DNA of 43,017 bases from Syntrophobacteraceae bacterium. GTDB lineage: Bacteria; Desulfobacterota; Syntrophobacteria; Syntrophobacterales; Syntrophobacteraceae. The notes under the pieces are model-generated. The model searched no databases. It saw only the letters and a list, made by a program, of their open reading frames with translations, and was not told the origin of the DNA. Positions within the stretch are counted from its first letter, which is position 1; the number at the start of each line of letters is the position of its first letter. The translations under genes were made by a program, and so were the position numbers. Positions 9,522 through 17,256 of the stretch are shown in pieces. The stretch is taken from assembly GCA_031292195.1 (NCBI GenBank), contig JARLHP010000279.1:1-43017 (forward strand), given 5' to 3'.

Positions 9522-9832
9522 AGGTCAAGGCCCTCTTCACGGATTTCATGCATAAGGGGGGTTCGCTCGCTGTAGGCTGCTGCAAGGTAAGGCAAGACGT
9601 CAAAGAAGGCCCCGGTCTCGTCAATGAACCTGACGCGCAAATCCGCCAGCCTGTCCAGTTCAGCCCATCTGTCCGGCAGGGATTTCAAAAAGACGGCAAT
9701 ATCGTAATCAGAGTCGGGTTGATCGTCGCCGCGGGCACGCGAGCCAAACAGCACCACGCGCTCAAGGCTTTCCCCGTAAATCTCTTCGAGCGCCGCGCGA
9801 AATCGGGCCAGTACGGGATCAAATATTTTCAT
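9518..9832 (-). CDS. MNT-type minimal nucleotidyltransferase (antitoxin)
   Basis: The 104-residue protein carries the nucleotidyltransferase signature GSRARGDDQPDSDYDIAVF, with the two catalytic aspartates (DYD) and the glycine/serine of the active-site turn. Minimal nucleotidyltransferases of this family neutralise a partner HEPN toxin, in characterised cases by transferring AMP groups to it. It precedes and overlaps the HEPN gene by four bases. Its start at ATG 9832 has only a weak purine-rich ribosome site (GGAAA), and an AT-rich stretch upstream could hold the promoter. Length and motif spacing are normal for the family. Confidence 0.92.
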   Translation of the reverse strand: MKIFDPVLARFRAALEEIYGESLERVVLFGSRARGDDQPDSDYDIAVFLKSLPDRWAELDRLADLRVRFIDETGAFFDVLPYLAAAYSERTPLMHEIREEGLDL

Positions 9833-9982
9833 GTTTCCATTTTATCACAGAGCAATAAAGTGTGAAATGATCCTTTTTGCCATGGCCCAGTGCGATTTGC
9901 TTGATTGTTCTCCGGTGGCCGAAGGTTGTCTACAAGGGGCATTATATTTTGGAACGCTTTGTTACAACGTGAAAGCCACCGG

Positions 9983-10279
9983 CTATCTTCGCTTCCGCTT
10001 TCGACGTTTTGCCCGATGCTTTATTTCCGGAATTCCAGGCGGTATCGAGAACTCAGGCGGACCACTGCCGCCAAGGGCTCTGGACATAGCCTTGACTCGA
10101 TCAGCGTCCGAAAAAGTCTTATGTTTGGGCGGCGGCGACCACATGAAGATCAGAATAAAACACACAATCCCGAAACCAAGAATCAGGATATAGCTGGAGC
10201 GGATGATTACATACAGGATCGATATGATCAGTAGTGTGGCTACTAAAATTAATCGCAAAGAAGTTTTGCGCACTGCCAC
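9983..10279 (-). CDS. Small membrane protein of unknown function
   Basis: This is a 98-residue product starting at GTG 10279, with GAGG about seven bases upstream. Two hydrophobic segments lie close together at residues about 8-28 (LRLILVATLLIISILYVII) and 30-47 (YILILGFGIVCFILIFMW). A proline-rich and then strongly basic tail ends AKRRKRKRR, which should be cytoplasmic. I do not recognise the family. It stands alone on the minus strand between the toxin-antitoxin pair and a repeat cluster. The hydrophobic pattern, ribosome site and basic tail favour a real gene, but the short length and repeat-rich context leave doubt. Confidence 0.55.
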   Translation of the reverse strand: MAVRKTSLRLILVATLLIISILYVIIRSSYILILGFGIVCFILIFMWSPPPKHKTFSDADRVKAMSRALGGSGPPEFSIPPGIPEIKHRAKRRKRKRR

Positions 10280-10340
10280 TTATCCTCTCACACCAGGCGC
10301 TTTGCGCGGACAAGAAAAAGCAGGACTTCCGGCCTCACAG

Positions 10341-10424
10341 AGGACCGGTGGGGGGGACGACATCACCGCGTCATCATAGAAACCCTCTTGCCTTCGGCAC
10401 AGGCAATGCTTGCCTGTGCCACCC
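10341..10424 (+). repeat. 'AAACCCTCTTGCCT' dispersed repeat, best copy
   Basis: It begins GGACCGGTGGGGGGGACGAC, runs through GAAACCCTCTTGCCTTC and ends in the palindrome GGCACAGGC-AATGCTT-GCCTGTGCC. It matches 8764-8836 in the same orientation and 34840-34900 in the opposite orientation. It abuts the MITE-like copy at 10425. Confidence 0.75.
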
Positions 10425-10544
10425 GCGTCAAACAGATGGGTTTCACTGCGTTTCACCCATCCTACAGTGGTTCTCAACGGGCTGGCGTAGGATGGGTGGA
10501 GCGAAGCGCAACCCATCGGGCAAATCTTGTATGCAACCTGGTAT
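10425..10544 (+). repeat. MITE-like palindromic element, copy A (left end replaced)
   Basis: The internal palindrome (GGGTTTCACTGCGTTTCACC ... GGTGGAGCGAAGCGCAACCC) and the right terminal repeat ending GCAACCTGGTAT are present. The left terminal repeat seen in copies B, C and D is missing, and the 10341 repeat lies there instead. Confidence 0.8.
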
Positions 10545-10564
10545 TATGTTTGGGCGGCGGCGCT

Positions 10565-10633
10565 CGGCCATACGCGCACAGCGCGTATGGCCGAATCCCG
10601 GGGGGCGCGGGGGAGACGCTCCCCCGCTCTTTT
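10565..10633 (+). terminator. Two strong hairpins, the second terminator-like
   Basis: A perfect 13-bp stem CGGCCATACGCGC-ACA-GCGCGTATGGCCG (10565-10593) is followed by GCGGGGGAG-ACG-CTCCCCCGC (10607-10627) and TCTTTT. The polarity fits plus-strand transcription, although both neighbouring genes are on the minus strand, so it may be repeat-derived. Confidence 0.5.
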
Positions 10634-10699
10634 GCCCTTGCCCTTGCCTTCGCTTCGCCTTCGCCCTGTCAGTGACGCAGCCCAAAAATCAACAGCATT

Positions 10700-11989
10700 T
10701 CAGTGCTTGAACGCCCGCTGCCCCGTAAGCACCATGGTCACTCCGGCTTCGTTGCAGGCCTCGATCACTTCCCAGTCTCTCATGGAGCCCCCGGGCTGTA
10801 CGATGGCCTTGACTCCCTGGCGCAGGCCGACATCGACGCCGTCTCTAAAGGGGAAGAAGGCGTCGGAGACCATCGCCGAGCCTATCAGTCCGGCTTTTGC
10901 CTCCCTGGTGAGGGAATCGATTTCTTCTTTGGCCTCTTGGGGACGCTCTGCCTTTTCCACGGCCAATTCCAGCTCCTTGTAGGAGAGCTTGTATTTATCG
11001 AAGCAGAGCGTGTCGGCGTATTTCTGGTAAGCTTTGTAGACCGCTATTTCGGCCACACCGACGCGGTCCTGTTCGCCCGTGCCGATGCCCACTGTGCATT
11101 CGTCTTTGACATAGAGCACCGAATTGGAAGTAACGCCTTGTTCGACGAACCAGCCGAAAAGAAGGTCGGCCGTTTCCTGTTCGGTGGGCTTTCTGGCGAT
11201 TGTATAGGCTTTGCCCTGGTAGGAGCATTCCGCGGGTTTAAAGTCTGCGGCGCTTCGGATACCGTAGTGGGGCGACTGCTGCACGATCAGGCCCCCGTCG
11301 ATGAGCGACTTGAAATCGAGGAACCGCCTGCCGATGTAATCACTTAGCCGGTCTATGCGGGATACCTGGATGATGCGCAGGCTGGCCCGTTTTTTCAGGA
11401 CCTCCAGGGCGCCTTCCTCATAGTCGGGGGCGGCGACCACCTCCAGGTAGTTTTCGGAAATGAGTTCGGCCGTGGCTTTGTCCAGGGCGCGATTTACCAC
11501 CAGGCAGCCGCCGAAAGCGGCGATGCGGTCTGCTCGATTTGCCCGGTTGTAGGCCTCGGAAAGGCTCGGGGCCAGGGCGGCGCCGCAGGGGTTGTTGTGT
11601 TTCAGGATCACCGCGGCCGGTTTTCCCATCAGGAACTTCAAAATATTGAGTCCATTGTCCAGGTCGGTCAGGTTGATTTTTCCGGGGTGTTTGCCTTCCT
11701 GGAGCATGTCTTCCTCGGCAATGGCGCTCACCAGGCCGCTGCCCGGATCGATAAACCGGCAGCCGCCAAGCGTTAGATTCCCGCCGATCAGTTCGTAGAG
11801 CGCCGCTTCCTGTCCCGGGTTTTCCCCGTAGCGCAACCCTTTTTCGATCAGTTCGCCCGTTTTGTCGTCGGGAAACTTCCAGGAACGTTTCCTGTAGACC
11901 AGAGACTGGTCTCCGAAGCTCACCCGCAGCGAATCCGGAAAATGATCCTCCATCATCGTCCGATACATTTTCTTGAGATCTTCGCCCAT
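10700..11989 (-). CDS. purH: Stand-alone AICAR transformylase (PurH without IMP cyclohydrolase domain)
   Basis: The product transfers a formyl group from 10-formyltetrahydrofolate to AICAR, the ninth step of purine synthesis, in the cytoplasm. Its 429 residues correspond to the transformylase half of PurH: LRYGENPGQEAALY near the N-terminus, the KHNNPCG catalytic loop, and the C-terminal DAFFPFRDGVD and QPGGSMRD motifs. Bifunctional PurH is about 510-540 residues and begins with a MGS-like cyclohydrolase domain of some 190 residues; that domain is absent here, and AGGAGG directly before ATG 11989 confirms the short start. Split purH genes are known in several sulfate reducers and archaea, so a separate cyclohydrolase should be encoded elsewhere. 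The gene is monocistronic in this window. Confidence 0.9.
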   Translation of the reverse strand: MGEDLKKMYRTMMEDHFPDSLRVSFGDQSLVYRKRSWKFPDDKTGELIEKGLRYGENPGQEAALYELIGGNLTLGGCRFIDPGSGLVSAIAEEDMLQEGKHPGKINLTDLDNGLNILKFLMGKPAAVILKHNNPCGAALAPSLSEAYNRANRADRIAAFGGCLVVNRALDKATAELISENYLEVVAAPDYEEGALEVLKKRASLRIIQVSRIDRLSDYIGRRFLDFKSLIDGGLIVQQSPHYGIRSAADFKPAECSYQGKAYTIARKPTEQETADLLFGWFVEQGVTSNSVLYVKDECTVGIGTGEQDRVGVAEIAVYKAYQKYADTLCFDKYKLSYKELELAVEKAERPQEAKEEIDSLTREAKAGLIGSAMVSDAFFPFRDGVDVGLRQGVKAIVQPGGSMRDWEVIEACNEAGVTMVLTGQRAFKH

Positions 11990-12121
11990 TTATCCCTCCT
12001 GAAGTGTTGAGTGGCAGCATTAGTAAATCAGCAAAAGGATTAAAAGCAAATAAAACTTGATACGGGGCAAAGATGGGATTATTTCGAAAATATGCTTATG
12101 GATTCTATTCGCTTCCGGACA

Positions 12122-12228
12122 GATCACGGACCACTGCTCACTCATCACTGATCTTATGGTTTCGATTCGATTCCGGACAGCGGTAAAGAGTGAATCGATC
12201 ACGGACCACTGCTCACTCATCACTGATC
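12122..12228 (+). repeat. 32-bp direct repeat pair upstream of the MetE-like gene
   Basis: The same 32 bases (beginning GATCACGGACCACTGCTCAC and ending CATCACTGATC) occur at 12122-12153 and 12197-12228, 75 bases apart. CCGGACAG also precedes or follows both. The second copy ends seven bases before the ribosome site of the downstream gene. Confidence 0.9.
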
Positions 12229-12248
12229 ATTGCGAAAGGAGCCGCGTT

Positions 12249-13316
12249 TTGAACGACTTTCTTGGTTTGGGCTGCGCTACGCTGATCGGCAGCATGCCTC
12301 AAAAGGAGCGCGCCGGCACAATCGACCTGGTGCTGAAGACGGCGCCCGAGATTCCCGTATGGCCCCAGTTGCCCTTTTATCCGGCCGAAGGGATGATGGT
12401 CCAATATGTGGAGGGGTTGCCGGGGTTTGTGAGCTCCGGGAACCGTCAGTTTGTCGATTGCGGCGCGCCTGAATTCGACGCCGAGGTGCTGCGTTTCTAC
12501 GAGCAATTCCTGGCCGTTACGGAAGGAGCGCTCAAGGTCGACGATTCGCCTTTCAGACTGGGTGAGCAAACCGGGGCGACTTTCCGGGAGTTTATCGAGA
12601 AAGTGAAGGGGAACGGTACTGTCCCGCGCGCCATAAAGGGCCAGGTGACCGGGCCTTTCACCCTCCTGTGCGGTCTCAAAGACCAGGACGGGCGGGCCCT
12701 TATTTATGACGAGCGCTTCCTGGATATCGTTCCCAAGCTCCTGGGGCTCAAGGCCCGCTGGCAGATCGAGATCATGCGCCAATTCGGCCTTCCGGTCATT
12801 ATCTTTCTCGATGAACCGGGCCTGGCCGGGTTTGGCTCCTCGGCCCTGATTACCGTCTCGGGCGAACTGGTGGTGAGGCTTCTTGGCGAAGTGGTCGAGG
12901 CCGTCCACGCCGCAGGTGGTCTGGCCGGGGTTCACGTCTGCGCAAATACCGACTGGCAGCTGGTTTTCGACTCCAAGGTGGACATCATAAACTTTGACTC
13001 CTACGGGTATTTCGAAAAGTTCGCCCTCTATGAAAAAGGATATTTCGATTTTATCGGCAGGGGCGGAAACATGGCCTGGGGGGTCATACCTACCTCGGAC
13101 CCCGGGGCCATAAGCTCGGAGAGCGCGGAAGGGTTGGCCGCACGGTGGAAAAGCCAGGTCGAAGCGCTGAGCGCGGGGAAAATCAGTTACCGGGAAGTGA
13201 TCGCTCATTCGCTCTTTACCCCTGGCTGTGGCTGCGGAAGCCTTACCGAAGAGCAAACCGCCAGGGTCCTGGATCTCCTCCAGGGATTTTGCGCCATAAT
13301 TGGCAAACAAGTCTAA
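12249..13316 (+). CDS. MetE-core / UROD-fold methyltransferase-like protein
   Basis: The 355-residue protein corresponds to the catalytic barrel of cobalamin-independent methionine synthase and lacks the N-terminal folate domain. Candidate zinc ligands are visible: His-229 and Cys-231 in GVHVCAN and the CGCG pair near residue 327. Family members are folate-independent methyl transferases; several such core MetE proteins take methyl groups from corrinoid proteins or methylcobalamin to make methionine, but the donor here is unknown. The start is TTG 12249, chosen because AAAGGAG ends eight bases before it; the longer frame upstream runs through the direct repeats. It sits 66 bases before the heat-shock promoter, codirectional with hrcA. 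The annotation 'uroporphyrinogen decarboxylase' would be a fold-level alternative. Confidence 0.8.
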   Translation: MNDFLGLGCATLIGSMPQKERAGTIDLVLKTAPEIPVWPQLPFYPAEGMMVQYVEGLPGFVSSGNRQFVDCGAPEFDAEVLRFYEQFLAVTEGALKVDDSPFRLGEQTGATFREFIEKVKGNGTVPRAIKGQVTGPFTLLCGLKDQDGRALIYDERFLDIVPKLLGLKARWQIEIMRQFGLPVIIFLDEPGLAGFGSSALITVSGELVVRLLGEVVEAVHAAGGLAGVHVCANTDWQLVFDSKVDIINFDSYGYFEKFALYEKGYFDFIGRGGNMAWGVIPTSDPGAISSESAEGLAARWKSQVEALSAGKISYREVIAHSLFTPGCGCGSLTEEQTARVLDLLQGFCAIIGKQV

Positions 13317-13334
13317 GGATCCGGGGCTTGCGTC

Positions 13335-13363
13335 TTGACAAATGTCTCCGATAGCACTAGGTT
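13335..13363 (+). promoter_or_regulatory. Sigma-70-type promoter of the hrcA-grpE-dnaK operon
   Basis: A perfect -35 box TTGACA (13335-13340) is followed after exactly 17 bases by TAGGTT (13358-13363), a fair -10 box. The CIRCE operator begins three bases later, where a bound repressor would block polymerase. Confidence 0.75.
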
Positions 13364-13366
13364 TCT

Positions 13367-13393
13367 TTAGCACTCTTTTGGGATGAGTGCTAC
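13367..13393 (+). promoter_or_regulatory. CIRCE operator (HrcA binding site)
   Basis: TTAGCACTC-N9-GAGTGCTAC matches the CIRCE consensus (TTAGCACTC-N9-GAGTGCTAA) at 17 of 18 arm positions. It makes the heat-shock operon autoregulated by HrcA, whose folding depends on chaperones. It overlaps ATG 13383, which argues that the true hrcA start lies downstream. Confidence 0.96.
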
Positions 13394-13412
13394 CAACAGG
13401 GAGACAGCGAAT

Positions 13413-14462
13413 GTGATTGAGCTTACGCAACGCGATCAGATCGTTCTGGAAGCGATTATCACCGATTATATTGAAACGGGCGAGCCGGTGGGCTCGCGGA
13501 CCATTTCCAAAAGAAGCGTCATGAATGTCAGTCCGGCCACGATTCGAAACGTCATGGCGGACCTTGAGGAAATGGGGCTTTTGCACCAGCCGCACACATC
13601 GGCCGGAAGAATTCCCACCGTAAAGGGTTTGCGGCTCTACCTGGATTCCATCATGAGATCTCGCCAGCTGGGCGGGACGGAAAAGGAGCGGATCCGCGGC
13701 GCGCTTCAGAACAGGCCGCAGGACATAGCCGAACTTCTGCGCGGCACCTCCCTGCTGCTTTCGCAATTCTGCCGGCAGGCGGGCGTGGTCCTTTGGCCCA
13801 GGCAGTCGATAGCGTCGTTCAAACATATCGAATTCCTGCGGCTGGGCCCAAATGATATAATGGTCATTCTCATCTCGAAGGCGGGCCTGGTCCATCAGAC
13901 GCATATCGAGTCGAAGGAAGAAATAGTGCAGGCCGAACTGGACAAGTACAGCCTGTACATCAACGAGCTTCTTCGCAATGTGCCCTTTTCAAGGGTGAAG
14001 CAGCGCATCCGGGAGGAAATGGAGGGCGAAAAGGCGCTTTTCGACCGGCTCTTTTCGCGGGCCCTGCAGTTGGCCAACCGGGCGATCCAGTATGCGATCG
14101 AGGATAGCTCGATCTACATAGAAGGCAAAACCAACCTTCTGGACAACCCGGAGTTCGCCCACGTGGAGCAAATGAGGCGGATACTGCAGGCCTTTGAGGA
14201 CAAGTCCAAGATGATCAGGCTTCTGGACGAGGCCCTCAAGGCTTCGACCGGAATCCAGATCGTGTTGGGGACCGAGGGGGAACTTTTGCGGGAGTGGCAG
14301 GAAATGAGCCTTGTTTCGGCCCCCTTTCGGCGGGGCGATACCCCGCTGGGGGTGCTGGGCGTGATTGGGCCGCTTCGCATGGACTACTCGCGGATTATTC
14401 CGATTGTGGAATTTACGGCGCAGTTCTTGAGCCAGATGCTCGAAATTGCCGATGAGGCCTGA
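13413..14462 (+). CDS. hrcA: Heat-inducible transcription repressor HrcA
   Basis: HrcA binds the CIRCE element just upstream and represses this operon until misfolded protein titrates the chaperones. The N-terminal winged helix is clear (VLEAIITDYIETGEPVGSRT, then SPATIRNVMADLEEMGLLHQ), followed by the SAGRIPTVKGLRLYLD segment and the long GAF-like domain. I place the start at GTG 13413: AGGGAGA lies eight bases before it and the product begins IELTQRDQIVLEAI, the family's usual N-terminus. The in-frame ATG 13383 lies inside the CIRCE site and has no ribosome site. It is first in the operon hrcA-grpE-dnaK. Confidence 0.95.
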   Translation: MIELTQRDQIVLEAIITDYIETGEPVGSRTISKRSVMNVSPATIRNVMADLEEMGLLHQPHTSAGRIPTVKGLRLYLDSIMRSRQLGGTEKERIRGALQNRPQDIAELLRGTSLLLSQFCRQAGVVLWPRQSIASFKHIEFLRLGPNDIMVILISKAGLVHQTHIESKEEIVQAELDKYSLYINELLRNVPFSRVKQRIREEMEGEKALFDRLFSRALQLANRAIQYAIEDSSIYIEGKTNLLDNPEFAHVEQMRRILQAFEDKSKMIRLLDEALKASTGIQIVLGTEGELLREWQEMSLVSAPFRRGDTPLGVLGVIGPLRMDYSRIIPIVEFTAQFLSQMLEIADEA

Positions 14463-14509
14463 GAATCGGCGCCGAAAATATGTGGTGGCATGAAGACGGA
14501 GGGAACAGT

Positions 14510-15082
14510 TTGATAAAGGTTGATGGAAGACCCACGGACAAAAGAGCCGCCTCCGAAGACCAGGTGGAAATCGGGGCCGAGGCTTCGCAGGACGTCCCGG
14601 AGGATTGCCTTGAGCTTCTAAAGAAGCGGGAAAGTGAGCTGAAAGATGCCCAGGAGCGCACCCTGAGGCTTGCCGCAGAGCTGGACAACACCAGAAAGCG
14701 GCTGGAAAGGGAGAAATCCGATGGCATCTCGTACGCCAATGAAAGCATTATGCGTCAGCTTGTCGAGGTAATTGACAACCTGGAGCGGGCCATTGAACAC
14801 GGCGAAAAAGAAAACGAAAATTGTGCGGGTTTGCTGGAAGGCGTGCGCATGACCCTCAAGGCTTTTGTCGATGTGCTTGCCCGGTTTGGCGCCGCGCCCT
14901 TCGAATCCGTTGGCGAGTGCTTCGACCCCAACAAGCACGAGGCGGTGCTTCAGGAGCAGAACCCGGACTATCCGGACATGACGGTGACCAGGGAATTTCA
15001 AAAAGGCTACACGTTGCGGGACAGGCTCCTTAGACCTGCAAGGGTCGCCGTGGCGAGAAGCCCGAAAGAATCCACATGCTGA
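14510..15082 (+). CDS. grpE: Nucleotide exchange factor GrpE
   Basis: GrpE is a homodimer that releases ADP from DnaK. The protein has the expected layout: an acidic disordered N-terminus, a long coiled coil (ELLKKRESELKDAQERTLRLAAELDNTRKR), and the C-terminal beta wing with FDPNKHEAV and the GYTLRDRLLRPARVAVA signature. The start is TTG 14510, with GGAGGG six bases upstream; ATG 14480 is in frame but has no ribosome site. The C-terminus is normal length, and the product is 190 residues. It lies 47 bases after hrcA and 85 before dnaK, so it is cotranscribed and CIRCE-controlled. Confidence 0.96.
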   Translation: MIKVDGRPTDKRAASEDQVEIGAEASQDVPEDCLELLKKRESELKDAQERTLRLAAELDNTRKRLEREKSDGISYANESIMRQLVEVIDNLERAIEHGEKENENCAGLLEGVRMTLKAFVDVLARFGAAPFESVGECFDPNKHEAVLQEQNPDYPDMTVTREFQKGYTLRDRLLRPARVAVARSPKESTC

Positions 15083-15167
15083 AAATATCTCACGGCGGAG
15101 CCTGGAGTTCGCACCCTCCACGGCCCGGGAGACACGATTAAAGGCAAACCCTTAAGGAGGCGCTTAA

Positions 15168-17081
15168 ATGAGCAAAGTTATAGGAATCGACCTGGGGACT
15201 ACCAATTCGGTGGTAGCGATCATGGAGGGGAAGGAGCCGAAGGTCTTGACCAATGCGGAAGGCAGCCGACTGACCCCTTCCATGGTGGCCATTACCGAAA
15301 GCGGCGAGAGGTTGGTTGGGCAGGTTGCCAAGCGGCAGGCCATAACCAATCCGGAGAATACCGTTTCCGCGGTAAAAAGGCTCATCGGCCGCAAGTTCGA
15401 TACGCCGGAAGTCCTGGACGATACGAAAGTCCTCCCCTACAAGATCGTACGGGCGGGCAACGGGGATACCAATATACGGATTCGGGGCAGGGATTACAGC
15501 CCCACGGAGATCTCGGCTTTTATCCTGACCAAGATGAAGCAAACGGCGGAAGACTACCTGGGGGAAAAGGTAACCGATGCGGTCATTACGGTTCCCGCCT
15601 ACTTCAATGACAGCCAGAGGCAGGCCACAAAAGACGCCGGAAAAATTGCCGGCCTCAATGTATTGCGCATCATAAACGAACCCACGGCGGCCTCTCTTGC
15701 CTACGGACTGGACAAGAAGAAGGACGAAAAGATCGCCGTATTCGACCTTGGCGGCGGGACCTACGATATTTCCATACTGGAGATCGGCGAGGGGGTCTTC
15801 GAGGTTAAATCCACCAACGGCAACACCCACCTTGGCGGGGAGGATTTCGACCAGCGTATAATCGACTGGCTGGCCAGCGAGTTCAAAAAGGACTACGGAA
15901 TAGACCTGAGGACCGACAAGATGGCCCTCCAGCGGCTCAAGGAAGGCGCGGAAAGGGCAAAGATAGAGCTTTCCACGACGATGGAAACGGAGATCAACCT
16001 GCCCTTCATCACCGCGGACGCCTCCGGGCCCAAGCACATGAACATAAAGCTTACCAGGGCCAAGCTGGAATCTCTGGTGGAAGAACTGGTGGACAAGCTG
16101 CTCCCTCCCATGGAGCAGGCCCTTAAGGACGCCGGTCTTTCCCGCAGCGAAATCGACGAGGTGATACTGGTTGGCGGTATGATCAGAATGCCCAGGGTTC
16201 AGCAAAAGGTGCAGGAATTTTTCGGCAAGGAGCCTCACAAGGGCGTAAACCCCGACGAAGTCGTGGCGGTAGGGGCAGGCATTCAGGGCGGCGTATTGAG
16301 AGGCGACGTAAAGGACGTACTGCTTCTGGACGTTACCCCGCTTTCGCTTGGGATCGAAACTCTTGGCGGTGTCATGACTAAGCTCATCGAGCGAAACACC
16401 ACCATTCCCACCCGCAAGAGCCAGATATTTTCGACCGCAAGCGACAACCAGACAGCGGTCTCCATCCATGTGCTGCAGGGAGAGCGCGAGATGGCGCCGG
16501 ACAACAAGACCCTGGGAAGGTTCGACCTGGTTGGAATTCCGTCCGCTCCGCGAGGCATTCCTCAGATCGAGGTCACCTTTGATATAGATGCCAACGGCAT
16601 AGTGCATGTTTCGGCCAAGGACATGGCGACCCAGAAAGAACAGTCCATCCAGATCACCGCCTCCAGCGGTCTTAACGACGACGAGATCAAGAACCTGGTG
16701 CGGGAAGCCGAGGCGCACGCCGAAGAGGACAAGAAGAAACGCGAACTGATCGAGGTCAGAAACCAGGCCGATACTCTCATCTACAGCACGGAGAAAACCA
16801 TGCGGGAGATGGCAGACAAGATCGATCAGAAGACCAAAGCGGACATAGAAGCCCAAATCGTAAAACTTCGGGCCACCATGGAAGGCGACAGCAAGGACGC
16901 TATTCAGCAGGATCTCGATGCCTTGATGCAGCTCTCCCACAAGGTGGCTGAGGAGGCTTACAAGCGGGCCGCGGGCGGGCAGGCCCAGCCGGGCGCCGGA
17001 GGTGAAGAAGCCGGGGCTCAGCAGCAGAAAAAGCCCGATGACGATGTGGTCGACGCCGACTTCGAGGAAGTAAAGAAATAG
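15168..17081 (+). CDS. dnaK: Chaperone DnaK (Hsp70)
   Basis: This is a full-length 637-residue Hsp70. The ATPase domain begins [16 protein letters not shown] and has the phosphate loop [16 protein letters not shown] and the [14 protein letters not shown] motif. The linker [16 protein letters not shown], the substrate-binding domain and the helical lid follow, and the C-terminus ends [14 protein letters not shown], as in bacterial DnaK. AAGGAGG precedes ATG 15168. It folds nascent and stress-damaged proteins with GrpE and a DnaJ that is not encoded here. The IRMP in place of the more usual TRMP is a minor variant. A strong terminator closes the operon at 17139. Confidence 0.99.
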   Translation: MSKVIGIDLGTTNSVVAIMEGKEPKVLTNAEGSRLTPSMVAITESGERLVGQVAKRQAITNPENTVSAVKRLIGRKFDTPEVLDDTKVLPYKIVRAGNGDTNIRIRGRDYSPTEISAFILTKMKQTAEDYLGEKVTDAVITVPAYFNDSQRQATKDAGKIAGLNVLRIINEPTAASLAYGLDKKKDEKIAVFDLGGGTYDISILEIGEGVFEVKSTNGNTHLGGEDFDQRIIDWLASEFKKDYGIDLRTDKMALQRLKEGAERAKIELSTTMETEINLPFITADASGPKHMNIKLTRAKLESLVEELVDKLLPPMEQALKDAGLSRSEIDEVILVGGMIRMPRVQQKVQEFFGKEPHKGVNPDEVVAVGAGIQGGVLRGDVKDVLLLDVTPLSLGIETLGGVMTKLIERNTTIPTRKSQIFSTASDNQTAVSIHVLQGEREMAPDNKTLGRFDLVGIPSAPRGIPQIEVTFDIDANGIVHVSAKDMATQKEQSIQITASSGLNDDEIKNLVREAEAHAEEDKKKRELIEVRNQADTLIYSTEKTMREMADKIDQKTKADIEAQIVKLRATMEGDSKDAIQQDLDALMQLSHKVAEEAYKRAAGGQAQPGAGGEEAGAQQQKKPDDDVVDADFEEVKK

Positions 17082-17138
17082 GTATAGAGGCGAAATTTTT
17101 TCATTTGACCTTTTCTTGAAACCTTTTCCGATGTATTA

Positions 17139-17170
17139 AGGGGCACACTGGCAGGTGTGCCCCTGTTTTA
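17139..17170 (+). terminator. Terminator of the heat-shock operon
   Basis: The stem GGGGCACAC-TGGCAG-GTGTGCCCC (17140-17163, extended by an outer A-T pair) is followed by TGTTTTA. Confidence 0.88.
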
Positions 17171-17256
17171 CTTTCACATAAGGGAATCAGTGGAGGCGGG
17201 GCAAATTTCTCCCTATATCGGGGGGCGTGCTGACTTCCCGCAAGAGGCATCTTTCT

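Noticed and set aside
12020..12250. Possible CRISPR-like array from the 32-bp repeats
   Set aside because: There are only two copies, no regular spacers and no cas genes nearby.
12213..13904. 563-codon open frame antisense to the MetE-like gene and hrcA
   Set aside because: It crosses a promoter, an operator and two real genes and has no ribosome site or recognisable domain.
15138..16940. 600-codon open frame antisense to dnaK
   Set aside because: Antisense DnaK frames are a well-known artefact of biased third codon positions.
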